Of a stretch of 64,000 nucleotides of DNA, positions 44,546-53,555 are shown in pieces; the first letter of the stretch is position 1; each line of letters begins with the position of its first letter. The notes under the pieces are model-generated. The model was not told where the DNA came from. It worked only from the letters and a program-made list of their open reading frames with translations, and did no database searches. This DNA comes from Streptomyces sp. NBC_00425 (lineage in GTDB: Bacteria > Actinomycetota > Actinomycetes > Streptomycetales > Streptomycetaceae). Where the stretch lies: contig NZ_CP107928.1 of assembly GCF_036030735.1 (NCBI RefSeq), forward strand, positions 8,246,001 to 8,310,000, in the 5' to 3' direction. Made by a program: the position numbers and the translations under genes.

Positions 44546-44589
44546 GACGAGGGGCCGCCCGCGATCACGGACCGGGGCGGCCCCTCGTC
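44546..44589. terminator. Bidirectional terminator between glucanase and permease genes
   Basis: A perfect 15-bp stem (GACGAGGGGCCGCCC and GGGCGGCCCCTCGTC) with a 14-base loop lies 110 bases after the glucanase stop and 16 bases before the convergent permease stop. Confidence 0.85.
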
Positions 44590-44604
44590 ACTGCCGGCGA
44601 CGGA

Positions 44605-46260
44605 TCAGACCGCCGGAGCCTCCTCGGGCAGCACGTGGCCGCCGGTCTTGTCCGTGCTCAGGCACAGGGAGCAGACGACCGCGTCGTGGGTCCGGCAGGC
44701 GGCCACGTCGGGGCGCTCGTAGGGCTGCCGGCAGACGTGGCAGTCGTACGTCGTCGCCGCCGGGTTGCCGTCGGCGTCGAGCAAGGCCTCGTCGATGCCG
44801 TCCTCCGTACGGCGAAGGTAGTACCTGCCCTTGGTGACGGCGGCCATGAACGGCGTGAGGACGAACGCGATGACGGCCGCGGCGACGGGGGAGTACGGCT
44901 GGAGCGTGTCGCCGAGGGCGTGGAAGTACATCGCGATGGAAAGACCGGACGCGGCGACGAAGGCGACGACGCCCACCGGGTTCACGGCGTGCAGCATGCC
45001 GCGCCGGAACTCCGGCTGCAGAGGCGAGAGTTTCAACAGGTACTTGTTCACGCCGATGTCGGTGGCGACGGTGACCACCCAGGCGATGGCGCAGTTCGAG
45101 TAGAAGCCGAGGATGTCGTTGAGGAAGCTGAACATGTCGGCTTCCATCAGGGCCAGCGCGAAACCGAGGTTGACCAGGACGAAGACCATACGGCCGGGGT
45201 AGTGCCGGGTGACGCGGGTGAAGGAGTTGGTCCAGGCCAGCGAGCCGGAGTACGCGTTGGTCACGTTGATCTTGATCTGGCTGATCACGACGAGTGCCAC
45301 GGCCAGCGGCACCACGAGCCAGGACGGCATCATCGCGTCGAACGCGCCCTTGAACTGCTGGATCGGCTCGGGAGCGGCGTCCGCGCCGACCCGGGCGATG
45401 ACGTACACGGCGAGGAAGACGCCGATGGCCTGCTTGAGCGCGCCGAGGATCACCCAGCCGGGTCCGGCCATGATGACTGCGGTCCACCAACTGCGCTTGT
45501 TCGCGTCGGTCTTGGGCGGCATGAAGCGCAGGTAGTCGATCTGCTCGCCGATCTGCGCGATGAGCGAGAGGCACACGCCCGCGCCCAGCAGCACGGACGC
45601 GGTGTCGACCCCGCCCTCGCCGTCGGTGCCGGCGTAGGCGAGGAAGCGGTCGACGGTGCCGGGGTCGGTGGCGACCAGGTAGACCAGCGGGCCGACCATC
45701 AGCAGCAGCCAGACCGGCGTCGTCCACACCTGGAGTTTGCTGAGCGCCTTCATGCCGTAGATCACCAGCGGTATCACCATCAGCGTGGAGACCAGGTAGC
45801 CCAGCCACAGGGGGAGTCCGAGTCCCAGTTTCAGGCCCTGGGCCATGATCGAGCCCTCGAGGGCGAAGAAGATGAAGGTGAAGCTCGCGAAGATGACGCT
45901 GGTCAACACCGAGCCGTAGTAGCCGAATCCGGAGCCGCGGGTGATCAGGTCCAGATCGATGTTGTAGCGGGCGCCGTAGTAGGCGAGCGGGAAACCGGTG
46001 ACGAAGATGACGACCGCCGCGACGGCGATCGCGACGAGCGCGTTGCCGGTGCCGTGGGCGAGTCCGATGCCGGCGCCGATGGAGAAGTCGGCCATGTAGG
46101 CGATGCCGCCGAGGGCGGTCGTCGCGACGACCATGGGGGTCCAGCGGCGGTAACTGCGGGGCGCGAAACGGAGGGTGTAGTCCTCCAGGGTCTCCTTCGT
46201 CGCCTGACTCGTGGGGGACGTCGGCCGGGCCGCGGTGGGGGATGACTCGGTGGTCGTCAT
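44605..46260 (-). CDS. NCS1-family purine/pyrimidine-type permease with zinc-finger-like tail
   Basis: The 551-residue protein starts MTTTESSPTAARPTSPTSQA and has about 12 membrane helices between residues 45 and 470. GYYGSVLTSVIF, FALEGSIMAQGLKLG and SQIKINVTNAYSGSLAWTN are typical of cytosine/allantoin-type carriers. An 80-residue cytoplasmic tail holds CHVC, CRTH and CSLC, a B-box-like cluster. I chose the ATG at 46258-46260, with GAAGGG upstream; a longer in-frame extension lacks membrane or family features. Substrate is unknown. It is divergent from the beta-lactamase. Confidence 0.9.
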   Translation of the reverse strand: MTTTESSPTAARPTSPTSQATKETLEDYTLRFAPRSYRRWTPMVVATTALGGIAYMADFSIGAGIGLAHGTGNALVAIAVAAVVIFVTGFPLAYYGARYNIDLDLITRGSGFGYYGSVLTSVIFASFTFIFFALEGSIMAQGLKLGLGLPLWLGYLVSTLMVIPLVIYGMKALSKLQVWTTPVWLLLMVGPLVYLVATDPGTVDRFLAYAGTDGEGGVDTASVLLGAGVCLSLIAQIGEQIDYLRFMPPKTDANKRSWWTAVIMAGPGWVILGALKQAIGVFLAVYVIARVGADAAPEPIQQFKGAFDAMMPSWLVVPLAVALVVISQIKINVTNAYSGSLAWTNSFTRVTRHYPGRMVFVLVNLGFALALMEADMFSFLNDILGFYSNCAIAWVVTVATDIGVNKYLLKLSPLQPEFRRGMLHAVNPVGVVAFVAASGLSIAMYFHALGDTLQPYSPVAAAVIAFVLTPFMAAVTKGRYYLRRTEDGIDEALLDADGNPAATTYDCHVCRQPYERPDVAACRTHDAVVCSLCLSTDKTGGHVLPEEAPAV

Positions 46261-46552
46261 GATCAGCCCTTCGAGAGCCGGGGCGGGAATCCCCGGACTG
46301 CGGAGGCGGTGGACGAGCGGGACGGTGCCTTTGCGTGTTCGACCGGATGCTAGGAACGGCGTGTTTCCCGCGGTCCCTCGGACGGTGAACGGCAGGTTGC
46401 CGCACTCGCCGCACAGGAACGCCGAGTCGAGCCACCGGCACGGCCGTCGGACGGCGTTGAGCGGCCCGGACCCGGCCTGCCGTCGTCCCGCACGGGGTAG
46501 CGGAACAGAGATCACGACCTCGGGAACGTACGGAATGCATGAGGAGAACGGT

Positions 46553-47530
46553 ATGCACGAGACGAAGGAGACGGACCGGGCCGAAGCGGCGGCCCGTCCG
46601 GAGTCACGACCGGGCAGGCGTGCGGTGCTGGCCCTCGGCGCGGGCGCGGGGGCCGCGCTGGCGACCGTGCCGTCGGCCTCCGCGCACGCCGCGACGCCGC
46701 CCGCACGGGGTCCGGCGCCCGGCGGTCCCGCGTTGTCGCGGCGGTTGCGCGACCTGGAGCGGCGGTACTCCGCGCGGCTCGGCGTCTTCGCCCTCGACAC
46801 CGCCACGGGGCGTACCGCGGAGTACCGCGCGGACGAGCGCTTCCCCCTGTGCTCGGTGTTCAAGACGCTCGCCGCGGCGGCGGTCCTGCGCGACCTCGAC
46901 CACGACGGCGCGTACCTCGCCCGGCGGATCCACTACACCGAAAAGGACGTCACGGACGCCGGGTACGCGCCGGTCACCGGCCTGGCCGAGAACATCGCGG
47001 GCGGTCTGACCGTCGAGGAACTGTGCGCAGCCGCCGTGTCCGAGAGCGACAACGGGGCGGCGAACCTTGTGCTGCGCGAGCTGGGCGGGCCGACCGCGAT
47101 CACCCGCTTCTGCCGCTCGCTCGGGGACCGGACGACCCGGCTCGACCGGTACGAGCCCGCGCTGAACTCGGCGGAGCCGTGGCGGCGCACCGACACCACG
47201 CGGCCACGCGCGATCGGGCTGACCTACGCGCGTCTCGTGCTCGGCCGGGCTCTGGAGTCCGCGGACCGACGGCGGCTGACCGGATGGCTGATCGCCAACA
47301 CCACCAACACCGAACGCTTCCGGGCCGGCCTGCCCGACGACTGGACGCTCGCCGACAAGACGGGGGGCGGGCAGGCGTACGGGGTCGCCAACGACGTGGG
47401 CGTGGTCTGGCCTCCCGGGCGGCCGGCCCTCGTCCTGGCGGTCCTGTCGACCAAGCACGATCCTGCGGGGCCCACGGACAACCCCCTGGTGGCCAAGGCC
47501 GCCGCGCTGACGGCGGCGGCCCTCACCTGA
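46553..47530 (+). CDS. Class A beta-lactamase, exported by Tat
   Basis: The 325-residue protein starts MHETKETDRAEAAARPESRP and has a twin-arginine signal (GRRAVLALGAGAGAALATVP). The active-site set is complete: CSVFKT (Ser and Lys), SDN in VSESDNGAAN, Glu166-type EPALN and KTG in DKTGGGQ. It hydrolyses beta-lactams outside the cell. Of two in-frame ATGs (46535 and 46553) the second has GAGGAG six bases upstream and was chosen. No BlaR/BlaI-type regulator is adjacent. It is divergent from the permease. Confidence 0.94.
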   Translation: MHETKETDRAEAAARPESRPGRRAVLALGAGAGAALATVPSASAHAATPPARGPAPGGPALSRRLRDLERRYSARLGVFALDTATGRTAEYRADERFPLCSVFKTLAAAAVLRDLDHDGAYLARRIHYTEKDVTDAGYAPVTGLAENIAGGLTVEELCAAAVSESDNGAANLVLRELGGPTAITRFCRSLGDRTTRLDRYEPALNSAEPWRRTDTTRPRAIGLTYARLVLGRALESADRRRLTGWLIANTTNTERFRAGLPDDWTLADKTGGGQAYGVANDVGVVWPPGRPALVLAVLSTKHDPAGPTDNPLVAKAAALTAAALT

Positions 47531-47700
47531 CCCCCGGCCGCCACCCCGGCGTTCGACGTTCCGCGTAACCCGCCCCGGCGTCCGGGCGTCCCGCGTTCGC
47601 CGTTCCGGCGTCGGGCGTTCGGCGTACCGGTGTCGGGGCGTCAGGGCGTGCCGTGTCCGGGCGTTCCGCCGTTCTGGCGTTCCGGCGTTTCGTGTCGAGC
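47531..47700. repeat. Degenerate GGCGTTCCG-type low-complexity repeats
   Basis: The 171-base gap after the beta-lactamase is a run of imperfect, mostly 8-10-base units around GGCGTTCCG and GGCGTCGGG. It contains no convincing ORF. It lies between two convergent genes, where it may act as a terminator through many overlapping weak hairpins. Confidence 0.6.
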
Positions 47701-47701
47701 T

Positions 47702-49297
47702 TCAGTGGGGGTGTGCGGTGTGTGGGACGCCCGGGTGGCCGGCTTCGCGGTCCGGGGCCGTCCCGGCCTGCGAATGCGAACGCGGATGCGGTGGCCGGTC
47801 TTTCGGGTTTCCGGCTCGGGTGAGCGGGGGGTCGGTCGGGCAGCCGCCGTGCCCTGAGCCACTCCCGTGTCCGCCGTGTTCGCCGTGACCCTCGTGACCC
47901 TTGTGGCCGTCGTCACCGGTGGGTTCGGGGTCTTCGGGTTCGGGGTCCTTTACAGGTGGGGTGGGTTCCGGCGTGCCGTCCGGGTCATCGTCCGGCGGCG
48001 GTGACTCCTGCGGGGCTTCCGTCGAGGGCTCGTCCGCCGGAGCGGGCGTGGGGAGTGCCGTGGGGTCCGCGGCGGACGCGGGCCGCCGCGCGGCCGGTTC
48101 GGCCGCGTCGGCGCCGCCGCGCGGTGCGGCGACGGCCACCGGCCCGGGCGGGCCGGCTACCGGCACATCGGCCTCCCGCACCGACGTGCCGGGGCTCTCG
48201 GCCCGCGCCGCGGTCGGTGACGGCGGAGGCGACGACACCGCCGTCCCCGTCACCGGGCCCTCGTCGACCGGAGCTTCGGCCACCGGTGCCCCGCTCGCCG
48301 ACGGGTGGGGCGCCGGCGCGGAGTCCGTCCAGCCGAGGACGAGACACACCACGGCGGCGCCCACCACGAGCGCGCCCGCCGTCGCCGCCGTGGGCGTCCT
48401 GGCGCCGGTGGACACGGCATGACGCATCCCGTGCAGCAGGCCCGCACCGTGGCCGCCGACCGCGCCCGTCACGCCGGCCGATGCCGCGGTGAAGACCGGC
48501 AGGAACCTGGCGGTGCCGCCCAGGGCGAGGACGAGCAGGGCCGGGCCGACGACAGCGGGCAGCCGGTCGTTGGCGCGCATCAGCGCGGCGAGCGACGCAC
48601 GGCACGCGTCGCAGGTGTCCACGTGCCCGAGCAGCCGCTCGCTCTGGCGCGCGGTCGCGGCGCCACGCACGTACGCCGGCATCCTGGCCCAGTGGACCTG
48701 GCACGCGGGGTCGTCCGGAGCGCCGGTCTGCGCCCGCAGGAAGGCCTGGCGCATGCCTTCCCGCGCCCGGTGCAGGAGGACGGCCGTCGCGCCGTCCTTC
48801 GTGCCGAGCTGCGGCCCGATCGCCGCCAGCGGCTGCCCCTCGGCCTCCGCCAGCCACAGCGCCTTCACCCAGCGCTCGGGCAACTGGCCGAGCACCCGGA
48901 CCACCAGGTCCACGCCGGCCACCCGCTCGGCCGGATCCTCCCCGTGCGTGCCCGTCTCGGCCCGGTCCTGGGCCTGCGCCTGTGGGTCGCTCGGGGTCTC
49001 GCGCGCCGTGCTCCCGGACGCGATCGCGAGATGCCGCACCGTCGTCCTCAGGTAGGCCGGCACATTGTCGATCTCGTGCCCCGCGGCCAGCCGGCGCCAC
49101 ACGCGGAAGTGGGCCTCGGCGACGAGGTCCTCGGCGGTCCAGGTGTTCCTGGTGAGCGAGCGGGCGTACGCGACGAGCCGCGGCTGCTGCTCGGCGTAGA
49201 CGCGCGCGTACTCGGCGGTGGCGGCAGCGGCGGCGTCGGTGGTGGCGCCGGTGGCGGCGGAGGGCGGGGCGGGCACCGTGGGAGACCTGTCGGTCAT
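47702..49297 (-). CDS. ECF-like sigma factor fused to zinc-finger, membrane segment and long Pro/His-rich tail
   Basis: The 531-residue protein starts MTDRSPTVPAPPSAATGATT. Region 2 (about 30-95) has ARSLTRNTWTAEDLVAEAHF; region 4 (about 130-195) has LPERWVKALWLAEAEG. An anti-sigma-like zinc-finger follows (about 205-245; HVDTCDACRASLAAL), then a hydrophobic segment (about 305-325, GALVVGAAVVCLVLGW) and a 200-residue Pro/Ala/Asp-rich tail with GHKGHEGHGEHGGHG near the C-terminus. The topology puts sigma inside and the tail outside, so the protein looks like a membrane-tethered sigma factor. ATG at 49295-49297 follows GGAGCG. Confidence 0.85.
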   Translation of the reverse strand: MTDRSPTVPAPPSAATGATTDAAAAATAEYARVYAEQQPRLVAYARSLTRNTWTAEDLVAEAHFRVWRRLAAGHEIDNVPAYLRTTVRHLAIASGSTARETPSDPQAQAQDRAETGTHGEDPAERVAGVDLVVRVLGQLPERWVKALWLAEAEGQPLAAIGPQLGTKDGATAVLLHRAREGMRQAFLRAQTGAPDDPACQVHWARMPAYVRGAATARQSERLLGHVDTCDACRASLAALMRANDRLPAVVGPALLVLALGGTARFLPVFTAASAGVTGAVGGHGAGLLHGMRHAVSTGARTPTAATAGALVVGAAVVCLVLGWTDSAPAPHPSASGAPVAEAPVDEGPVTGTAVSSPPPSPTAARAESPGTSVREADVPVAGPPGPVAVAAPRGGADAAEPAARRPASAADPTALPTPAPADEPSTEAPQESPPPDDDPDGTPEPTPPVKDPEPEDPEPTGDDGHKGHEGHGEHGGHGSGSGHGGCPTDPPLTRAGNPKDRPPHPRSHSQAGTAPDREAGHPGVPHTAHPH

Positions 49298-49409
49298 GGA
49301 GGAACGCTCCAGTTGCCGGGCGAGGGGCGGAAGGCTCCGCGGAGGGCTGGCTGTCTGACCCTAGATGCCAGAACTTTCAACTAAAGTTGCGATCGGCGGA
49401 AGATGTGAC

Positions 49410-50036
49410 TCACCTCACGACGCGGCGCGGACGCGGCGCACGGGCCCAGCCGAGCAGCATCGTCGAGCAGACCGCGGCAAAGGCGCACCAGGTGGACACG
49501 AACTCCAGCCGCCACAGCGCGAAGCACCCCGCCGCGCCCACGGCGACCACCGCCCCGAGGGCCCGCAGCCGGCGGTCGCCCGACAGGAGCAGCGCACCGA
49601 CCGTGGCCACCAGATAGCCCGCGATCAGGACGGGCTGGTACGGCAGGTCGACGAGGTAGCCGACCCGGTGGTCGCGGATCTCGGCGGTCACCGGACCTGC
49701 GGCGATGCCGTGAGCGAGCGGCACGGCGGTCGCCACGCCGACGGCCAGCGTGAACGCGACGCCGCGCCGGGCGGACGGCGGGGCCGCGCACCACACCCCC
49801 GCGGGCACCCACACCGCCAGCAGCGGCAGCGCGATCACGGTCCAGGCGACGGTGGCGGCTCCGCTTCCCCCGCCCGCGTCCCAGACGAAGGCCTCCACGA
49901 TCTGGTGCGCCCCGAGGAGCAGGGGCAACGCGGCCAGCGGAAGGTCCCGGCGGCGGCGAACCCGGGCCACGGCGACCCCTCCGAGGGCGAGCAGTCCAGC
50001 CCCCGCCACCAGATCGGCCGTCGCACTCCAGCACAT
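49410..50036 (-). CDS. DUF6629-like membrane protein
   Basis: The 208-residue protein starts MCWSATADLVAGAGLLALGG and has about six membrane helices with LLLGAHQIVEAFVW, a Cys-Trp start typical of this family, and short loops. I chose the ATG at 50034-50036 because the family starts with MCWSA. It is divergent from the STAS gene. Function is unknown to me. A sigma gene lies downstream on the same strand, but the gap (112 bases) argues against a tight operon. Confidence 0.78.
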   Translation of the reverse strand: MCWSATADLVAGAGLLALGGVAVARVRRRRDLPLAALPLLLGAHQIVEAFVWDAGGGSGAATVAWTVIALPLLAVWVPAGVWCAAPPSARRGVAFTLAVGVATAVPLAHGIAAGPVTAEIRDHRVGYLVDLPYQPVLIAGYLVATVGALLLSGDRRLRALGAVVAVGAAGCFALWRLEFVSTWCAFAAVCSTMLLGWARAPRPRRVVR

Positions 50037-50242
50037 CGCGTCCCCAGGGGTTCGACCGTCGTCCGCCTCCGTTGCTCCGTGCATGCCACGCTACGTCCGG
50101 TTCCGGCAACGCACCCGCAGGAGCGGCGTTAGGCTGCCGGGGACGGGTAGGGGCTGCGGTGGGGGCCGTTCGGGAGAAGGCGGCGTCCGGCGTGCCGCAC
50201 GGTCGCCGGGGACACGCCGGCGCACAGCGAAGGAGGCCGCGG

Positions 50243-50602
50243 GTGGTGAACGCCCCGCAGACAGCCGGAGGATTCGGGCTGCCGCACGGCGGGACCGCAG
50301 TGCTGGAAGTGACCTCGCTGCCCGGCCGGCCCGGCATCCGGGCCCGGGGCGAGATCAGCTCGGTCACCCGCACGCCGTGGGAAGAGGCCCTGGCGGGCCT
50401 GGCCCGGCGGCACGCCGACGTGTCGTACGTGGAGCTGTCGGAGGTCGGGTTCGTGGACGTGGCCGGAGTCGCGGCGCTGGCTGTCACGGCCCTGGGCCTG
50501 CCGGGGGGCCGGGTGGTCGTCGAGCATCCGCCGCCGCAGGTTTCGAGGGTGCTGAGCCTGTTCTGGCCGGGCCTGCACCGGATCGAGGTGTCGCCGCGAT
50601 GA
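50243..50602 (+). CDS. STAS domain protein lacking the phosphorylatable serine
   Basis: The 119-residue protein starts (GTG) VVNAPQTAGGFGLPHGGTAV and has a STAS fold, with ELSEVGFVDVAGVAALAVTA where classic anti-anti-sigma factors have a D-S-S-G motif. Val-Ala replaces the Ser that is phosphorylated. AAGGAGG supports the GTG at 50243, with an alternative GTG three bases later. Its stop overlaps the kinase gene start (ATGA). It may act as a docking or ligand-binding partner rather than a phospho-switch. Confidence 0.85.
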   Translation: MVNAPQTAGGFGLPHGGTAVLEVTSLPGRPGIRARGEISSVTRTPWEEALAGLARRHADVSYVELSEVGFVDVAGVAALAVTALGLPGGRVVVEHPPPQVSRVLSLFWPGLHRIEVSPR

Positions 50603-51591
50603 GCACGGTCGCGATCCACGAGTCGTTCGAGCACCCCGCGCTGTTCTACCGCTCCGCGCGGGAGTACGTGGACCGGACGGTGTCGTTCGTCCAGGAGGGC
50701 CTGGACGTCGGAGAGCCGGTGGCGGTGGCCGTGCCCGGACCCAACCTCGAGCTGATCAGGGAGGCCCTCGGCGCGGACGCGCGAGCCGTCCTCCTGCTGG
50801 ACATGACCGAGGCGGGCCGCAACCCGGGCCGGATCATTTCCAAGGTGCTCCGCGGATTCGCCGACGGCCACCGGAACGGCCGGGTGCGGATCATCGGCGA
50901 GCCGATCTGGCCGGGCCGCAGCGCCCTGGAGTACCCCGCGTGCGCCCAGCACGAGGCGCTGATCAACCCGGCCTTCGCGGGCCGCGCGGTGACCGTCCTG
51001 TGCCCGTACGACGAGACCGGCCTGGACGAGGAGGTGCTGGCCGACGCGCGGATCACCCACCCGACCGTGCTGAGCGGCGACGCGGAGGCGGCGAGCGACG
51101 CCTACGACTGGCGTTCCGTCGTCGCCCGCTACAACCGGCCGCTGCCGCCCGCGCCGGACGCCGCGGAGTTCGCCTTCGGCGCGCAGGAGCTCGCCGCGGC
51201 CCGCGCCTTCGCGGTCGACCGCGCCGGACGACTGGGCCTGGCGGGGCAGCGGCTGACCGACGCCGAGCTGGCGGTGGCGGAGCTGACGACCAACAGCGTG
51301 GTGCACGGCGGAGGCCGCGGAACGCTCGCGGTCTGGGCGGACGGGGGACAGGTCGTGTGCGAGGTCCGGGACGCGGGCCGGATGATCGACCCGCTGGCCG
51401 GCCGCAGGCCGCCCGAGCACGGTCAGATCGGCGGCCGGGGCCTGTTGCTCGTGCACTACGTGGCCGACCTGGTGCGGGTGCACACCGCCGACGACGGGAC
51501 GACCGTCCGCTTCTACCTCGACCGCGTCGGCCGTCCCGGCGGTGCCGACCCCGTCGGTCGCGTCGACGGCGTCGGCCGCGTGGGTCGCTGA
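50599..51591 (+). CDS. MEDS domain and anti-sigma-type ATPase protein
   Basis: The 330-residue protein starts MSTVAIHESFEHPALFYRSA. The MEDS (DcmR-like sensory) domain covers about residues 5-165 (VSFVQEGLDVGEPVAVAV, LDMTEAGRNPGRIIS), followed by an RsbW-like HATPase domain (about 190-320; LAVAELTTNSVVHGGG, GGRGLLLVHYVADL). A C-terminal tail repeats GR-VD residues. It is coupled to the upstream STAS gene. Streptomyces carry several MEDS/HATPase proteins; sensing a small molecule or redox signal is inferred. Confidence 0.88.
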   Translation: MSTVAIHESFEHPALFYRSAREYVDRTVSFVQEGLDVGEPVAVAVPGPNLELIREALGADARAVLLLDMTEAGRNPGRIISKVLRGFADGHRNGRVRIIGEPIWPGRSALEYPACAQHEALINPAFAGRAVTVLCPYDETGLDEEVLADARITHPTVLSGDAEAASDAYDWRSVVARYNRPLPPAPDAAEFAFGAQELAAARAFAVDRAGRLGLAGQRLTDAELAVAELTTNSVVHGGGRGTLAVWADGGQVVCEVRDAGRMIDPLAGRRPPEHGQIGGRGLLLVHYVADLVRVHTADDGTTVRFYLDRVGRPGGADPVGRVDGVGRVGR

Positions 51592-51765
51592 GGGCGCGTC
51601 CGCTCCGCCGCCCCCCCCGGGCCCGCTGCGACGACCGCGGCGGGCCCTTCCGTGCCGCGACGCAGCCGGGTGAAGCCTGAAGCGCCGTCAGCTCCACGGG
51701 GCATGCATGTGGTCTCCGCCGTATCCGGCCGGGTCGGCGGACACGACGCGCTGGAGGCGAGAGTG

Positions 51766-53421
51766 ATGAACGAACGAGCCGGACAGGCCGGTCCCCCCAC
51801 CCTCAGGGTCCCGGTCCTCATCGTCGGCGGCTCCCTGGTGGGCCTGGCGACCTCGCTGTTCCTCGGACGGCTGGGGGTACCGCACCTGCTGGTGGAGCGC
51901 CACGCCGGCACCTCCATCCATCCGCGCGGACGTGGCAACAACGTCCGCACGATGGAGCTGTTCCGGGTGGCGGGCGTGGAGCGGGGGATCCAGGACGCGG
52001 CGGCCACGCTGGCCGACAACCACGGCATCCTGCAGGCGCCCACCCTCGTCGGCGACGCCGGCGAATGGCTGTTCCGGGACATCGACCCGGGTGGCGGCCT
52101 GGCCCGCTTCAGCCCCAGCTCCTGGTGCCTGTGCAGCCAGAACGACCTGGAGCCGGTGCTGCTCGACCACGCCCGACGACTCGGCGGCGATCTGCGGTTC
52201 TCCACCGAGCTCATGTCGTTCGAGGCCGACGCCCACGGCGTCGGCGCGGTGGCCAAGAGCCGTGAGACCGGTGAGCACCTCGCCATCCGCGCGGACTACC
52301 TCGTCGCCGCCGACGGCCCGCGCAGCCCCGTCCGGGAGCAGCTCGGCATCGGGCAGAGCGGCCCCGGAGACCTGTTCCACAACGTCAGCCTCACCTTCCG
52401 CTCCCGCGCTCTGGCCGATGTCGTGGGCGACCGACGGTTCATCGTCTGCTACCTGACGAGTCCGGACGCCGACGGCGCCCTGCTGCCCGTGGACAACCGC
52501 GAGAACTGGGTCTTCCACGCCCCCTGGCACCCCGAACACGGCGAGACGCTCGAGGAGTTCACCGACGAGCGGTGCGTCGAGCACATCCGCCGCGCGGTCG
52601 GGGTCGCCGACCTCGACGTGGAGATCACCGGCAAGGCGCCCTGGCACGCCGCCCAGCGCGTCGCCCGCAGCTACCGTTCGGGCCGGGTGTTCCTGGCCGG
52701 CGACTCGGCGCACGAGATGTCGCCGACCGGGGCGTTCGGCTCCAACACCGGCATCCAGGACGCGCACAACCTCGCCTGGAAGCTGGCCGCCGTGCTCGAC
52801 GGCTGGGCGGGAGACGAGCTGCTCGACACCTACGACGCCGAGCGCCGTCCCGTCGCGGAGGCCACCAGCGCCCGGGCCGCCGCCCGGTCCGCCGAGCACA
52901 GCCACCCGGGCTTCGCCCCGCCCCCCGGCTCCGCGGGCGGCCCGCAGCGCGGCATCCTGAACGTGGCCCTCGGCTACCGCTACCCGCAGGGCGCCGTCGT
53001 CGGCGCCGACGACACGGTCCCGGTCGTCCCGGAAGGCCTCGATCTGAGCGGCGCACCCGGCAGCCGGGCTCCCCACCTGTGGGTGCGGCGCGGGGACGAA
53101 CGGCTCTCCACCCTGGACCTCTACGAGCGGTCCCTCGTGCTGCTCAGCGACGCCGCCCGGCCGAGCGGCTGGCACGAGGCCGCCTGCCGCCTCGCCCAGG
53201 AGCTGTCGCTGCCGCTGAGGTCGTACCGGGTGGGCGACGGCCCCGATGCCGACCTGACGCCGGAGGGCGACGCCGACTGGGCGGAGCGCCACGGCACGTC
53301 CCGCGGGGGCGCCGTGCTCGTACGGCCCGACGGGTTCGTCGCCTGGCGGTCGCCGGGCCCGGACCCGGACGCCGAGTCCACACTGCGCCGCGTCCTGCAG
53401 ACCGGTCTGGGGCTGGGCTGA
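51766..53421 (+). CDS. FAD-dependent aromatic hydroxylase (polyketide hydroxylase, WhiE-VIII-like)
   Basis: The 551-residue protein starts MNERAGQAGPPTLRVPVLIV. It is a class A flavoprotein monooxygenase: VGGSLVGLATSLFLGRLGV (FAD motif), the DG motif YLVAADGPRSPVREQLG and the GD motif FLAGDSAHEMSPTGAFGSN. The C-terminal domain (about 400-551) is a thioredoxin-like fold. Enzymes of this kind hydroxylate aromatic polyketides; here it is on the same strand as the pigment PKS but separated from it by a sortase module. GGAGG precedes the ATG. Assignment to the pigment pathway is inferred. Confidence 0.85.
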   Translation: MNERAGQAGPPTLRVPVLIVGGSLVGLATSLFLGRLGVPHLLVERHAGTSIHPRGRGNNVRTMELFRVAGVERGIQDAAATLADNHGILQAPTLVGDAGEWLFRDIDPGGGLARFSPSSWCLCSQNDLEPVLLDHARRLGGDLRFSTELMSFEADAHGVGAVAKSRETGEHLAIRADYLVAADGPRSPVREQLGIGQSGPGDLFHNVSLTFRSRALADVVGDRRFIVCYLTSPDADGALLPVDNRENWVFHAPWHPEHGETLEEFTDERCVEHIRRAVGVADLDVEITGKAPWHAAQRVARSYRSGRVFLAGDSAHEMSPTGAFGSNTGIQDAHNLAWKLAAVLDGWAGDELLDTYDAERRPVAEATSARAAARSAEHSHPGFAPPPGSAGGPQRGILNVALGYRYPQGAVVGADDTVPVVPEGLDLSGAPGSRAPHLWVRRGDERLSTLDLYERSLVLLSDAARPSGWHEAACRLAQELSLPLRSYRVGDGPDADLTPEGDADWAERHGTSRGGAVLVRPDGFVAWRSPGPDPDAESTLRRVLQTGLGLG

Positions 53422-53555
53422 ACCGGTGCCCTTCACCCGAGTGAACGCCCCGAGTGGTGCCGCGGCGGCCGTCGGCTGACGGTGGATCACGTCCCGGTCG
53501 GGTCGGACGAGCTGACGAGGTGTCGGTTGCCCGGCCGTGACGGAAAGGCCATCAG

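Noticed and set aside
39276..44600. Region of GC hairpins considered as possible attachment site or integrative element
   Set aside because: No tRNA gene, integrase, or direct-repeat boundary is present; the hairpins are ordinary terminators between convergent genes.
53431..53555. Short inverted repeat TTCAC-GTGAA after the hydroxylase as terminator
   Set aside because: The stem is only five base pairs, too short to support.
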